Notes: generated by a model from the letters alone, not told the origin. DNA of 64,000 nucleotides from Phocaeicola massiliensis B84634 = Timone 84634 = DSM 17679 = JCM 13223 (GCF_000382445.1 NZ_KB905472.1:3052103-3116102); one strand, 5' to 3'; shown: positions 39,045 to 47,855, counted from the first letter of the stretch. Numbers and translations are program-made.

Positions 39045-39755
39045 CTACAAACAAAGATATTCTTTAAACGATTTCACATCACGGTTCATAATCAGTGACT
39101 CCGGGAACTCGGTAAGTTGCAACAAGTCATACAAATAATCATATCGGGCAATATCAAATGAAATATGTGCATCGCTTCCCAGAATCACCGGCACCTCATA
39201 TCGTTTACACAGCCGCAGGATAGAAAGGTTGTTCTCCCGGGCATTCGGCTTATTGCGTGTTGGTTTTAAAGAACTGTTATTTATCTCCAACAGGGTATGA
39301 TGTTCTTTTGCCGCCAATACAATAGGCTCGAAATTTAATTCGGCCGTACCATCTCCGGGGTGACTGATAATATGAATAAAAGGATTACTGACTGCCTTCA
39401 CCATCCCATGCGTATTTTCGTCTACCGTGCCATAACTATAGCATAAAGAATGAATACCGGCAATACGAATATCCAACATTCTCATACAGTTCTCATCCAT
39501 ATCAAGATTTCCCTCCCCGTCAAGAATGTTAATCTCTGCCCCCAATAACAATTCGATGCCGTACATCTGTCGGGGAACAACATGCAGATTTCTAAAATAA
39601 ATGGGATTACAGCTTCCCGGAACACCGGGAGAATGCTCCGTTATTCCCAACAATTTCAAACCCTTGCCGGCAGCAGCCTGTGCCATCTCCTGTAAAATAC
39701 TGAATGCATGCCCGCTGGCAATGGTATGGGTATGCACATCTAATTCTATTTTCAT
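39045..39755 (-). CDS. PHP-domain metal-dependent phosphatase (YcdX-like)
   Basis: 236 residues. Metal-binding motifs are DVHTHTIASGHAF at the start, GITEHSP near 40, HIISHPGDG near 125-135 and LGSDAHISFDIARY near the end. YcdX-type proteins are trinuclear-zinc phosphoesterases of uncertain substrate. It sits 2 bases after priA. Confidence 0.9.
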   Translation of the reverse strand: MKIELDVHTHTIASGHAFSILQEMAQAAAGKGLKLLGITEHSPGVPGSCNPIYFRNLHVVPRQMYGIELLLGAEINILDGEGNLDMDENCMRMLDIRIAGIHSLCYSYGTVDENTHGMVKAVSNPFIHIISHPGDGTAELNFEPIVLAAKEHHTLLEINNSSLKPTRNKPNARENNLSILRLCKRYEVPVILGSDAHISFDIARYDYLYDLLQLTEFPESLIMNRDVKSFKEYLCL

Positions 39756-39757
39756 AA

Positions 39758-42220
39758 TTACTGTGGATCTACATCATAATATACTAATAGGGAACGAAAA
39801 CGCTCGTCTTCAATAATTGCACGTTGCACGGCAAGCAAATAATCGCGCACTTTCGCTATCGAAGCGGTCTGTTCCACTTTAACCATAATCTTTTTAATAA
39901 ATAAGGTTTGAATACGGGCTACCGGTGGTTTATCCGGTCCCAACACACGACTTCCCAAACCGGAACGAAGTTGTGCAGCCATTGCATCCGCCGCCATATC
40001 AAGCACATCTTCTTTCCGATGTTTCAGATAAACATAAATGAGACGGTAATAAGGCGGATACTTGAATATCTGCCGTTCTGCCGACTGGTCATAATAAAGT
40101 TGTTCATAATCATTCGATATCACCTGGCGAATCACCGGCAAGTCAGGAGACTTTGTCTGCAAAATCACCAACCCTTGCCTGTTCTTTCTTCCGGCACGTC
40201 CCGCCACCTGTGCCATCAGCTGGAAAGCACGCTCATGGCTGCGGAAGTCCGGGTAGTTCAACATCGTATCGGCATTCAGTATACCTACCACGCTGACATG
40301 GTCAAAGTCCAATCCCTTTGAAACCATCTGCGTACCAATCAATATATCTGTCTTACCCTGTTCAAAATCAGCGATTATCTTCTCGTATGCCGTTCGGGTT
40401 CGAGTAGTATCCAAATCCATCCGGGCAACTCTCGCTTCGGGAAAAATCAGTTTAATATCATCTTCAATACGTTCCGTTCCGAACCCCCGATTCATCAGTT
40501 CCACACTACCACAGGCAGGGCACGAACGGGGTACCTGATACGTATATCCGCAATAATGACAGGTCAGTTGGTTTAATCCCTTATGATAAGTAAGGCTCAC
40601 ATCACAATTCTTACACTTCGGAACCCAGCCGCAAGTATGACATTCTATCATCGGAGCAAAGCCACGACGATTTTGAAACAAAATCACCTGCTCTTTACGT
40701 TCCAATGCCTCTTTAATTTCTTTGACCAAGCGAGGAGAAAAAGGTCCCTGCATCCTTTTTTGATGAGCAAGTTCTTTAATATCCACCAATTCGATATGAG
40801 GAAGCTGAATATCTTGATAGCGTTCCTTCAATTCTACAAATCCGTATTTACCCGATATCGCATTGAAATAACTCTCCACACAGGGAGTGGCTGTACCTAA
40901 AAGAACTTTAGCACCAAACATCGATGCCAGCATAATAGACGAATTGCGGGCATGATAACGGGGAGCCGGGTCTTGTTGCTTATATGTATTTTCATGCTCT
41001 TCATCTACGATTACCAATCCCAAGTTCTTGAAAGGAAGAAAAATGGAAGAACGAACCCCCAATATCACATCATATTCTTCGTCTCCCAACTGCTTCTGCC
41101 AGATTTCCACACGTTCGGCATCCGGAAACTTAGAATGGTAAATGCCGAGACGATGGCCGAATACCCGCTTCAGGCGTTCGGTTATCTGAGTAGTCAAAGC
41201 AATCTCCGGCAATAGATAGAGCACTTGTTTGCCCGCTTTCAGCACCTCTTGAATAAGATGAATATATATTTCGGTCTTGCCGCTGGAAGTTACTCCGTGC
41301 AGCAGACAGACATTCTTTTCTCTGAAACATTGGAGAACAGACTGATAGGCCTGTTGCTGTGCCGGGTTCAGCAGATTGATATCCGTTGTCTTCAGCATAC
41401 CTTTATCCAGACGCCCTATTTCCTGATAATAGATTTCAAACACTCCTTTTTCTACCAGCCCGTTAAGAACGGCGGCAGAACCACCGGCCTTCTCCAATAA
41501 AGTTTTCTTAGTGACTTCCTTTAAGGTAGTTTCACGCGATACCCAACCGGAAAGCTCTATATATTTCATCAACAGTGCCAATTGTTTGGGAGCACGTCCC
41601 AAATCATTGAAAAGTTGCTGTAACCGGGCTTCATCCATACCGGAGTCTGCCAATTTTACACGCGCTTCCGTACGGGGTTTATAATTACGCTTTAATTCCT
41701 CCTTCACGTAAATAGCTTCCTTGTCAAGCAATGACTTAATGACCGGAAGAATATTTTTCATCCCGCTTGCCTTTTCCAGTTGGGTGACACATTGTTCTGT
41801 GTCATTACTCAACAAGTCTAATATTTTCTGTTCCTTTTCGGGAAGCGAAGCCGATGCTTCAAAGTCCGGGTTATACACCACCAAAGTCTCACTTTCCAAC
41901 TTCATGCCGGACGGAATGGCAGCCTTATAAACATCTCCCAATGTACAGAGATAATAAGAAGCCAGCCACTCCCAAAATTCAAACTGTTTAGGCAGCAATA
42001 CAGGAGTTGAGTCAAGCACCTCTTCTATATCCTTTGTCTCATAACCTTCGGGAGCTGCATAATGCACATTGGTGACAATAGCCGTATAGAATTTCTTCCG
42101 TCCAAACGGTACTACAACCCTACACCCTATCTGTACTTTCTCTTCCATTTCTGCCGGAAGCGAATAAGTGTACTGACCGGCAATAGGCAACGGCACTATG
42201 ACATCTACATATTTTTTCAT
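39758..42220 (-). CDS. priA: Primosomal helicase PriA
   Basis: Replication restart helicase of 820 residues. An N-terminal DNA-binding domain (to about 200) precedes the helicase with LLHGVTSSGKTEIYIHL (Walker A), VDEEHENTYKQ (DEEH box) and a zinc-binding insertion with four cysteine pairs (CHTCGW, CKNC, CHYC, CPACGS). Motifs GTQMVSKGLDFDHV and AQVAGRAGR complete it. It is first of an operon with the PHP and phosphatase genes. Confidence 0.97.
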   Translation of the reverse strand: MKKYVDVIVPLPIAGQYTYSLPAEMEEKVQIGCRVVVPFGRKKFYTAIVTNVHYAAPEGYETKDIEEVLDSTPVLLPKQFEFWEWLASYYLCTLGDVYKAAIPSGMKLESETLVVYNPDFEASASLPEKEQKILDLLSNDTEQCVTQLEKASGMKNILPVIKSLLDKEAIYVKEELKRNYKPRTEARVKLADSGMDEARLQQLFNDLGRAPKQLALLMKYIELSGWVSRETTLKEVTKKTLLEKAGGSAAVLNGLVEKGVFEIYYQEIGRLDKGMLKTTDINLLNPAQQQAYQSVLQCFREKNVCLLHGVTSSGKTEIYIHLIQEVLKAGKQVLYLLPEIALTTQITERLKRVFGHRLGIYHSKFPDAERVEIWQKQLGDEEYDVILGVRSSIFLPFKNLGLVIVDEEHENTYKQQDPAPRYHARNSSIMLASMFGAKVLLGTATPCVESYFNAISGKYGFVELKERYQDIQLPHIELVDIKELAHQKRMQGPFSPRLVKEIKEALERKEQVILFQNRRGFAPMIECHTCGWVPKCKNCDVSLTYHKGLNQLTCHYCGYTYQVPRSCPACGSVELMNRGFGTERIEDDIKLIFPEARVARMDLDTTRTRTAYEKIIADFEQGKTDILIGTQMVSKGLDFDHVSVVGILNADTMLNYPDFRSHERAFQLMAQVAGRAGRKNRQGLVILQTKSPDLPVIRQVISNDYEQLYYDQSAERQIFKYPPYYRLIYVYLKHRKEDVLDMAADAMAAQLRSGLGSRVLGPDKPPVARIQTLFIKKIMVKVEQTASIAKVRDYLLAVQRAIIEDERFRSLLVYYDVDPQ

Positions 42221-42234
42221 ACCGCAAAATTACA

Positions 42235-42270
42235 AAAAAGGAGACACTCAGTAAAGAATGCCTCCTTTTT
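42235..42270 (-). terminator. Terminator after the small barrel gene
   Basis: Minus strand AAAAAGGAG pairs with CTCCTTTTT around an 18-nt loop and continues TT, 23 bases past the stop. It separates this gene from priA. Confidence 0.8.
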
Positions 42271-42292
42271 ATCTTTTATTAAATGAACTTGC

Positions 42293-42874
42293 TTAGAACA
42301 GATATGCAAGTGATACTTGCCAGGTATTGTTCTTAATCTTAATGACTTCTTCATTCGTGGTCTCGATAGTAGCCGTATGGCTTAAAGCAAAGTTATAATT
42401 TACGCCTATCTGTATATGACGAATCAACTTCACACCCGCACCTACATTGAAAGTTGTATTATTCTTCTTCAACTCATAATCCATAAAGCCTTTTTTATTA
42501 CCGATATTAAAGCCAAACTGCGGGCCGGCAGCAATATAAGCCCCAAACATACTTCCCAATCCAAATGACCATTTCAAATTCACAGGAATTTCAAACGTTT
42601 TCAGTTTAGCATCTGTATCATATCCTTTGGCAGCCAAATCTGTTTGTGAATACAAAGCAGCGATGTCAGCTCCCACCCCGATAATAGGCAATGTGAACTC
42701 AGCCATAGGACCAATAAACCAACCGGTCTGGTTATCACCTTTCAAGGCATCCTTTGAAAAGCTTGCTTTTGACAGGTTCAAACCACCCTTCACACCGAAG
42801 TGTAACTGAGCTTGAACAGGAGCAGCCATCATCAAACATACAGCTACCATAAATACACTAATAATCTTTTTCAT
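42293..42874 (-). CDS. Outer-membrane beta-barrel protein (PorT-like)
   Basis: 193 residues: a signal peptide ending APVQAQ (about 23), then a barrel with LHFGVKGGLNLSKASF at the N-terminal strand and terminal-aromatic NTWQVSLAYLF. It belongs with the Bacteroidetes outer-membrane beta-barrel proteins of about 200 residues whose function is mostly unknown. It has its own promoter and terminator, so it is monocistronic. Confidence 0.85.
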   Translation of the reverse strand: MKKIISVFMVAVCLMMAAPVQAQLHFGVKGGLNLSKASFSKDALKGDNQTGWFIGPMAEFTLPIIGVGADIAALYSQTDLAAKGYDTDAKLKTFEIPVNLKWSFGLGSMFGAYIAAGPQFGFNIGNKKGFMDYELKKNNTTFNVGAGVKLIRHIQIGVNYNFALSHTATIETTNEEVIKIKNNTWQVSLAYLF

Positions 42875-42899
42875 GTTCGTCTATTTTTAGTTTACATTG

Positions 42900-42907
42900 C
42901 AAAGATA
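42900..42907 (-). promoter_or_regulatory. -7 element of the barrel gene
   Basis: Minus strand TATCTTTG, 26 bases before the ATG at 42874, fits TAnnTTTG. Confidence 0.55.
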
Positions 42908-43040
42908 AGGATAAAAAATGAGAATCAGTAATCAGGATAGAAACAAAGTAAATAAGCACAGGGCAGAAACATAGAAAGGTTAAGCTGTTCCTTACCGACA
43001 GCTAAGGCATTTTAATCCGTGGATTATTACGTTCTACCGC

Positions 43041-43122
43041 AATGGGACATACGTCCTGCCACAGTGGGACGTACGTCCTGCTGTAATGGGACGTATGTTC
43101 TGCTGTAATGGGACGTAATAAC
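43041..43122. repeat. 22-bp tandem repeats with internal palindrome
   Basis: Three full 22-bp units and one partial begin at 43041, 43063, 43085 and 43107; consensus AATGGGACGTACGTCCTGCTGT. Each holds a dyad centred on GGACGTACGTCC. The array is bounded by ATTATTACGT (43023) and ACGTAATAAC, themselves an inverted pair. It stands in the 430-base gene-free stretch 42875-43306, which otherwise shows only the promoter and a terminator. Confidence 0.85.
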
Positions 43123-43244
43123 CGACCTTATAAAATGGCTTAGTCCAAAGAAAGGAAAACCTTAACCCGACCGGGAAAATGACTTAAGAGTTCCCGCCGT
43201 TCTACAGATATCATGGAGAGCCGATGTAGGATAAACAATAACAA

Positions 43245-43275
43245 AAGGGGCCATCCACTTTTTGGACAGCCCCTT
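43245..43275 (-). terminator. Terminator of the decayed radical-SAM gene
   Basis: Minus strand AAGGGGC..TCCA pairs with TGGA..GCCCCTT and runs into TTGTTATTG, 32 bases past the last stop of the remnant. The paired-block layout matches the hairpin at 31882-31918. Confidence 0.75.
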
Positions 43276-43306
43276 CATCACACCACCCCGGTAGTGCTTA
43301 TCCTTT

Positions 43307-43967
43307 TTATTTTTTCCATATCACAAAATACTGACTTAACTCAAATGGATTACCAGAAGAATTTTCATTAGAGTTCCTTACCATACAAATGGTGCAAAAT
43401 CTTTTGAACTACAATTTCTACAATTGGTAAAGTCAATAAACTTAATTGTTCTCAGCTGTTTTACTGCTTCTGACTTCATCCATACATCTTGAAGACTCTG
43501 AGATTTAATATTACCTAGAATTTTACTTGACTATCCAACGCAAGGAAAGACATCCCATTCGGTCCAATACAAATAGAAGAATTACATACACTACAAATAC
43601 AATCATTGTTCGTTTTCTTTCTTCTTCCAGTTATTTCCTTTTCGAACTCTTCACGAACAAAAGAATCACTACTAAATTGTTCTGAAATTACGTACTGTAG
43701 ATCTTCTGTTGATAATCGACAATTTATATTGTTCTTATTATGATTATATTGCGCTATAATAGAGTAATCAACACCAATGGATATATTCTGTTTTGTAGCC
43801 ATTACTTAACTTCTTGATATGAGTTAACATTATTTTTTAAGTATTGGGCGACTTATTTGAACAGGAACATGATTCTCTATCAGTTTAATAACCGAGGCGA
43901 TAGTTTTATTTAAGCTACCTTTCTGATGAGTTACACCATTATGGATACAATAAACACTATTTGCTAA
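43307..43967 (-). pseudogene. Radical SAM/SPASM protein remnant, front half lost and frameshifted
   Basis: Four pieces in different minus-strand frames align end to end as the middle and C-terminus of a peptide-modifying radical SAM protein. Piece 1 (43967-43830) reads VYCIHNGVTHQKGSLNKTI and VPVQISRPILKK. Piece 2 (43802-43515, open for 95 codons) reads ISIGVDYSIIAQYNHN and CICSVCNSSICIGPNG. Piece 3 reads ILGNIKSQSLQDVWMKSEAV and FTNCRNCSSKDF. Piece 4 reads CTICMVRNSNENSSGNPFEL and ends at 43307. The cysteine pattern is that of a SPASM iron-sulfur domain. At least the last two shifts equal one lost base in short A and T runs. The N-terminal CxxxCxxC core is absent; the sequence ends where the restriction island begins. 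Confidence 0.8.
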
Positions 43968-44000
43968 TTATAGTATGTTGATGACTTTAGTTAGCATCGA

Positions 44001-44008
44001 TAACTTTG
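44001..44008 (+). promoter_or_regulatory. Promoter of the controller-like gene
   Basis: TTG at 43978-43980, 20 bases, TAACTTTG at 44001-44008. AGTTA (43990) and TAACT (44001) form a short inverted repeat across the box, a possible self-repression site for the HTH protein. Confidence 0.55.
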
Positions 44009-44047
44009 CAATAAATTAATAGAGTACAAAACAATAGCTATTTATCA

Positions 44048-44260
44048 ATGAGTAAAGAACCGATTCTGCTCCTATTTGGCAAGAATGTACAGAAATATCG
44101 AATAAGCCAAGACTTATCTCAAGAAAAACTGGCGGAACTAGCTGGAGTACACCGAACATATATTGGCATGATAGAACGTGCTGAAAAGAATATCACACTC
44201 TGCAATATTGAGAAAATTGCTAAAGCACTGAACATTCAGATACAAGAACTTTTACAATAA
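44048..44260 (+). CDS. XRE-family regulator, restriction controller (C protein) like
   Basis: 70 residues, nearly all one helix-turn-helix domain: NVQKYRISQDLSQEKLAELA, then VHRTYIGMIERAEKNITL and IAKALNIQIQELLQ. Size and sequence type match C proteins that time expression of restriction endonucleases in type II systems. It lies upstream of, and facing, the methylase-endonuclease operon. That it controls that operon is inferred from position; a C-protein normally sits next to the endonuclease gene, here it is separated by one unknown gene. Confidence 0.85.
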   Translation: MSKEPILLLFGKNVQKYRISQDLSQEKLAELAGVHRTYIGMIERAEKNITLCNIEKIAKALNIQIQELLQ

Positions 44261-44261
44261 T

Positions 44262-44795
44262 ATGGCTACGAACATCACACTTAATATTGTTGCTACAGAT
44301 AAGGCTTCTTATCGCAAACAACTTATTGAAGAATTTTTAAAAGAACAACCTGGTACGACCAAGTCGGTTACGGAATATTATTATTTTGTAGAAACTCTGC
44401 AAAATAATAAACGCATTTATCTAAAACGACCTACAGCGCTAAACAAAGGGGTTGACTTTGAGGTAAGGATTGAGGATACTCAATTTCGATATGGAAAGCA
44501 CGACAACATTATTTCAACAGGTAACCGTCCAAGCCATGATGATATAAAGAATGATCTAGCCAGGAAGAAACTTGAGAACACTATTGAATTCGATCGTCTA
44601 AAAACACTTTTGGATAAAACATACAACTGTCAACCAATTAACGATTTAGAATATAAAGATTACTCATTCACTACAGGGCATTCAGTTGAAATCATTTTCA
44701 AATCCCTAAAGTGGCTATTTATTGAACAAGATGTAACTTATTGGAATAGAAGCGGACGTGCAATGCTATATGAAGGATTATCTCAACTTTGGTAA
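44262..44795 (+). CDS. Unknown 177-residue protein in the restriction island
   Basis: Not recognised. It is soluble, with no signal peptide or membrane helix. It is rich in charged residues, begins ATNITLNIVATDKASYRKQL and ends SGRAMLYEGLSQLW. It starts two bases after the controller stop codon, so the two are cotranscribed and probably coupled. It converges on the second methylase gene with a 39-base gap. Being fixed to the controller suggests a role in the restriction system or its control, but there is no motif to support any activity. Confidence 0.75.
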   Translation: MATNITLNIVATDKASYRKQLIEEFLKEQPGTTKSVTEYYYFVETLQNNKRIYLKRPTALNKGVDFEVRIEDTQFRYGKHDNIISTGNRPSHDDIKNDLARKKLENTIEFDRLKTLLDKTYNCQPINDLEYKDYSFTTGHSVEIIFKSLKWLFIEQDVTYWNRSGRAMLYEGLSQLW

Positions 44796-44834
44796 AACCT
44801 ATTACATACCTGAGTCTGCTCCCAATCGTCAATA

Positions 44835-45716
44835 TTAGAAAGGCAAATCCTGACCGTATTCTATAAGAGGTTCATTGAGGACAGAGATTTCCTTGTCCTC
44901 AAATAGTTGTACTTGCTTTTGAAGTTTTTCCAAATACAACGTACATTTTGAAGTGTCGTTAATTTCCTCTCGGCGGGCTTTACTCAGTTCCAAGAATTCT
45001 TCATTTTGATCTATACCAAGAAAACGACGTCCCAAAAGATTCGAAGCAATACCTGTTGTACTACTGCCAGTAAATGGATCTAAAACCCATGCGCCAGGAA
45101 GCGTGGATGCCTGAATGATTCGCGACAGAACGCAGAGTGGCTTTTGTGTAGGGTGCTTCCCACACGATTTTTCCCACGGAGCGATTGCTGGCAGTCTCCA
45201 AACATCACGCATCTGAGTGCCGCCATTGATCTTTTTCATTAACTCATAATTGAAAAAATGGGGGACTTTGGACTCTTTACGAGCCCAAAGAATATACTCC
45301 GCAGAATAAGTAAAATATTTACATGAGAGATTTGGTGGTGGATTTGTTTTCTCCCAAGTGATGCAATTCAATATTTTGAAACCCAATTCCGTAAGGCATC
45401 GGGCAACTGAAAAGATATTGTGATAAGTACCACTTATCCAAATTGTACCATTGCTTTTTAATTTATCCCGACAGGCTGCAATCCAAGATTTATCAAACTG
45501 ATAATCCTCTTCATATCCGTTGGACTTGTCCCAATCGCCTTTATTGACAGAAACCATTTTTCCACTCTGAACGCTTATGCCTCCATTTGAAAGATGGTAA
45601 GGAGGATCTGCAAAAATCATATCAAACTTAAAATCAAACGAATTTAAAAGTTCGATACAATCTCCTTTCAAAAGAGTAAAATCCTTGTTATCTGATCTAT
45701 AGTAAGCAATTGGCAT
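44835..45716 (-). CDS. DpnA/MboC-type adenine-N6 DNA methyltransferase
   Basis: 293 residues. The catalytic motif DMIFADPPYHLSNGG is near the N-terminus and the AdoMet motif DPFTGSSTTGIASNLLGRRF near residue 220, the beta-type order. HPTQKPLCVLSRII precedes it, as in DpnA-like enzymes that also act on single-stranded DNA in the DpnII system. With the Dam-like enzyme it protects host GATC sites. Its start abuts the endonuclease stop (one base apart), third gene of the operon. Confidence 0.9.
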   Translation of the reverse strand: MPIAYYRSDNKDFTLLKGDCIELLNSFDFKFDMIFADPPYHLSNGGISVQSGKMVSVNKGDWDKSNGYEEDYQFDKSWIAACRDKLKSNGTIWISGTYHNIFSVARCLTELGFKILNCITWEKTNPPPNLSCKYFTYSAEYILWARKESKVPHFFNYELMKKINGGTQMRDVWRLPAIAPWEKSCGKHPTQKPLCVLSRIIQASTLPGAWVLDPFTGSSTTGIASNLLGRRFLGIDQNEEFLELSKARREEINDTSKCTLYLEKLQKQVQLFEDKEISVLNEPLIEYGQDLPF

Positions 45717-46595
45717 TTAGATAAGAGCTTTTGATATTATTCCGTTTTCAAGGTCTGCAATATTGTACAGATGTTCCAGAACATCAAAGGTTTCTTTCAG
45801 ATTATTCTTTGCACTGCGCCAACCGCAGCCATCGGTAAACCAGACAAATTTGAAATATCCCAAGTCTTTGGTCTCCATGGTGATGGTTTTATAACTGCGT
45901 GCTGTTTCATTCAATTTGGAACCACTGCTTGTATAAAAGTTTGTCTCTAATCCGTAAATGGTATTCTCTCCTTTTACGACAAAATCAAATCGTTTCTCCG
46001 CACCACCATTATTGGAAATTGATGACAAGTCAATTCCCCATTTAGCTTCAATTTCACGGATATACATTTCCTTGAAATAGCCAACGCCTTTGACGAGACC
46101 GGCTTTGCAAAGAAAGTTCTCTACAAGATTTTCCATTAAATGACCTCCTCGATTCTTGCGTCCGTTTGAGTCAAGGCCGGTTTCTATACCTGTTACGTAA
46201 TCCACAAGATTATTGACAATATGATTCTCCATCAAATCAAAAAGGCCGGTCTTTCGCATAAATTTTACGTAATCTTCATTTGTACAATTTGGCTTGTCAA
46301 AATGAAAATCAATCTGTTCCTCTTCATCCATAGCCATAATATCAAGCTCACGCTTAGCTAAAAGAATAGGAATACACCTCAATGTCTCAGGATATTGTAT
46401 CAAGATGTTTTTAAAGTCATCTTCAATATTCTTCGAGCCAATAAGAGAGTTCAATATGTTAAGTGGAATTTTAATAGCTTCCACATTATTAAATACTTTA
46501 TCGAAATCAACATAATATTTATAGTCGGCAATGGAAGGTCTGAGCTCCGCAAGCCAAGTATCAAAGTTTCTCATATCAGTAAGCATTAGCAACAT
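45717..46595 (-). CDS. Type II restriction endonuclease, DpnII/MboI family (GATC)
   Basis: 292 residues, the length of DpnII. Stretches shared with DpnII as I recall it: LNILNSLIGSKNIEDDF, VNNLVDYVTGIETGLDSNGR, KRFDFVVKG, and GSKLNETARSYKTI followed by CGWRSAKNNLKETFDVLEHL. It cleaves unmethylated GATC. The start is uncertain among Met1, Met4 and Met8; MRNFDTWL at Met8 matches the family start best. It overlaps the end of the Dam-like methylase gene by 20 bases, which would keep endonuclease translation behind methylase. Confidence 0.93.
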   Translation of the reverse strand: MLLMLTDMRNFDTWLAELRPSIADYKYYVDFDKVFNNVEAIKIPLNILNSLIGSKNIEDDFKNILIQYPETLRCIPILLAKRELDIMAMDEEEQIDFHFDKPNCTNEDYVKFMRKTGLFDLMENHIVNNLVDYVTGIETGLDSNGRKNRGGHLMENLVENFLCKAGLVKGVGYFKEMYIREIEAKWGIDLSSISNNGGAEKRFDFVVKGENTIYGLETNFYTSSGSKLNETARSYKTITMETKDLGYFKFVWFTDGCGWRSAKNNLKETFDVLEHLYNIADLENGIISKALI

Positions 46596-47487
46596 TTGAA
46601 ATCATTATTTCAGAAATAGCGCCACGCCCATTTCCCCTCGAATTTATCATCCTTGAAGCAGAAACGCGTCTAATGGAAAACATCTTATAAAGCCGATCGA
46701 AAAAATCATCTCCATTATCCGCATTTAGTGGATCGGAATTACTTGCCACAAACAAAGACTGATGTTTTGCAATTTTAGAGCAGAAATCACGAAGACGCAT
46801 CTGTTCAGTATCATCAAAACCATCTTTTGAATAAGAGGTAAATGCAGACGTTTTTGTTATAGGACGATATGGTGGGTCGAAATAATACAAAACATTATCA
46901 CCGGCATATTTATCTGTTTGTGCAAAATCGCCGCACAGAATTTCAACTCGCTGGAGGACTGCAGAATCAGCTCTTAATGTTTCCTCGTCACAGATTTTCG
47001 GATTTGAATATCTCCCGTGTGGAACATTAAACTTACCTTTAGAATTTACACGATATAGTCCATTAAAACAAGTGCGATTCAAGAATATGAATAATGCAGC
47101 CGTTTCAATATCCGTTTTATCATTTTCATTAAAATGTTCACGTTGAGCAAGAAAATACTTTTTCCTCGCAATTTCATCAAGCTGAAGATATTCAGCTTGT
47201 AGTCGAGTCAATTCTATGATTAGATTTTCGACATCGTATTTTACTACTCGATATGTACAGATTAGCTTTGCATTTATATCATTAATTATGGCTCGTGTAA
47301 TGTTTGGGTATTCTTGTAAAATCCAAAACAACACAGCACCACCGCCAACAAATGGTTCGACATAAGTCATTCCAGCCCTCTGTGATAAATCACGAGGAAG
47401 AGAATTTTTAATATCATCAAGAAGTTGAGTTTTCCCTCCAACCCACTTGATAAATGGCCTTGCCGGATATGTATCTAATCTTTTCAT
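46576..47487 (-). CDS. Dam-like adenine-N6 DNA methyltransferase (DpnM/MboA type)
   Basis: 303 residues of the D12 class. RPFIKWVGGKTQLLDDI carries the AdoMet motif, YVEPFVGGGAVLFW follows, and the catalytic motif is NVLYYFDPPYRPITKT near residue 205. It methylates adenine in double-stranded GATC. First gene of the order methylase-endonuclease-methylase, the order of the MboI system. Confidence 0.94.
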   Translation of the reverse strand: MKRLDTYPARPFIKWVGGKTQLLDDIKNSLPRDLSQRAGMTYVEPFVGGGAVLFWILQEYPNITRAIINDINAKLICTYRVVKYDVENLIIELTRLQAEYLQLDEIARKKYFLAQREHFNENDKTDIETAALFIFLNRTCFNGLYRVNSKGKFNVPHGRYSNPKICDEETLRADSAVLQRVEILCGDFAQTDKYAGDNVLYYFDPPYRPITKTSAFTSYSKDGFDDTEQMRLRDFCSKIAKHQSLFVASNSDPLNADNGDDFFDRLYKMFSIRRVSASRMINSRGNGRGAISEIMISNVANAY

Positions 47488-47531
47488 TTAATTCCAAATA
47501 TCACTGCTAAGGAAATTCTCGCAGCATTATG

Positions 47532-47539
47532 CAAAAATA
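47532..47539 (-). promoter_or_regulatory. -7 element of the restriction-modification operon
   Basis: Minus strand TATTTTTG, 44 bases before the methylase ATG; TTG lies about 21 bases further upstream. It fits the Bacteroides consensus. Confidence 0.55.
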
Positions 47540-47785
47540 GTGATAACACTTCACTTCCCCAACAAAATGAGGAAAGAAAACAAGAATACTCTTAAGTATT
47601 TACATCCGATTATCTCCTATATTTTTCCTAGTACAAGTATTTACGACCTTAAAAGCATGTATCAGACACCTTCTACGATACGCTTCTTCCTTTTCATCAG
47701 GTCTGTAACCATCCCAAGACAAATCGGATGTTGTCACAAAACCGCAATTTAGCCAAACAAGCTATACTATATAAGGCCATAAAAC
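47540..47785. other. Gene-poor gap, right flank of the restriction island
   Basis: No gene can be supported in this 246-base part of the gap 47488-47855. A minus-strand frame of 53 codons (47600-47761; LVWLNCGFVTTSDLSW at its start, EKEEAYRRRCLIHAFKVV inside) is open without an ATG and could be debris of an older gene interrupted by the island. A plus-strand frame of 70 codons (47540-47752) has no coding character. Confidence 0.4.
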
Positions 47786-47787
47786 AC

Positions 47788-47824
47788 CAGCGCGATAAAC
47801 AAATTTTCATTGTTCATCGCGCTG
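47788..47824 (-). terminator. Terminator after the DUF2795 gene
   Basis: Minus strand CAGCGCGATgAACAA pairs with TTGTTtATCGCGCTG, followed by GTGTTTTAT. A long, strong stem 32 bases past the stop codon. Confidence 0.82.
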
Positions 47825-47855
47825 ATATTTAATTGTTTAGTCTATTCGAGACCGA

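Noticed and set aside
43041..43122. CRISPR array
   Set aside because: Units are directly abutting with no unique spacers and no cas genes are nearby.
47540..47752. 70-codon plus-strand gene after the restriction operon
   Set aside because: No recognised domain, poor coding character, and it begins on top of the operon promoter region.
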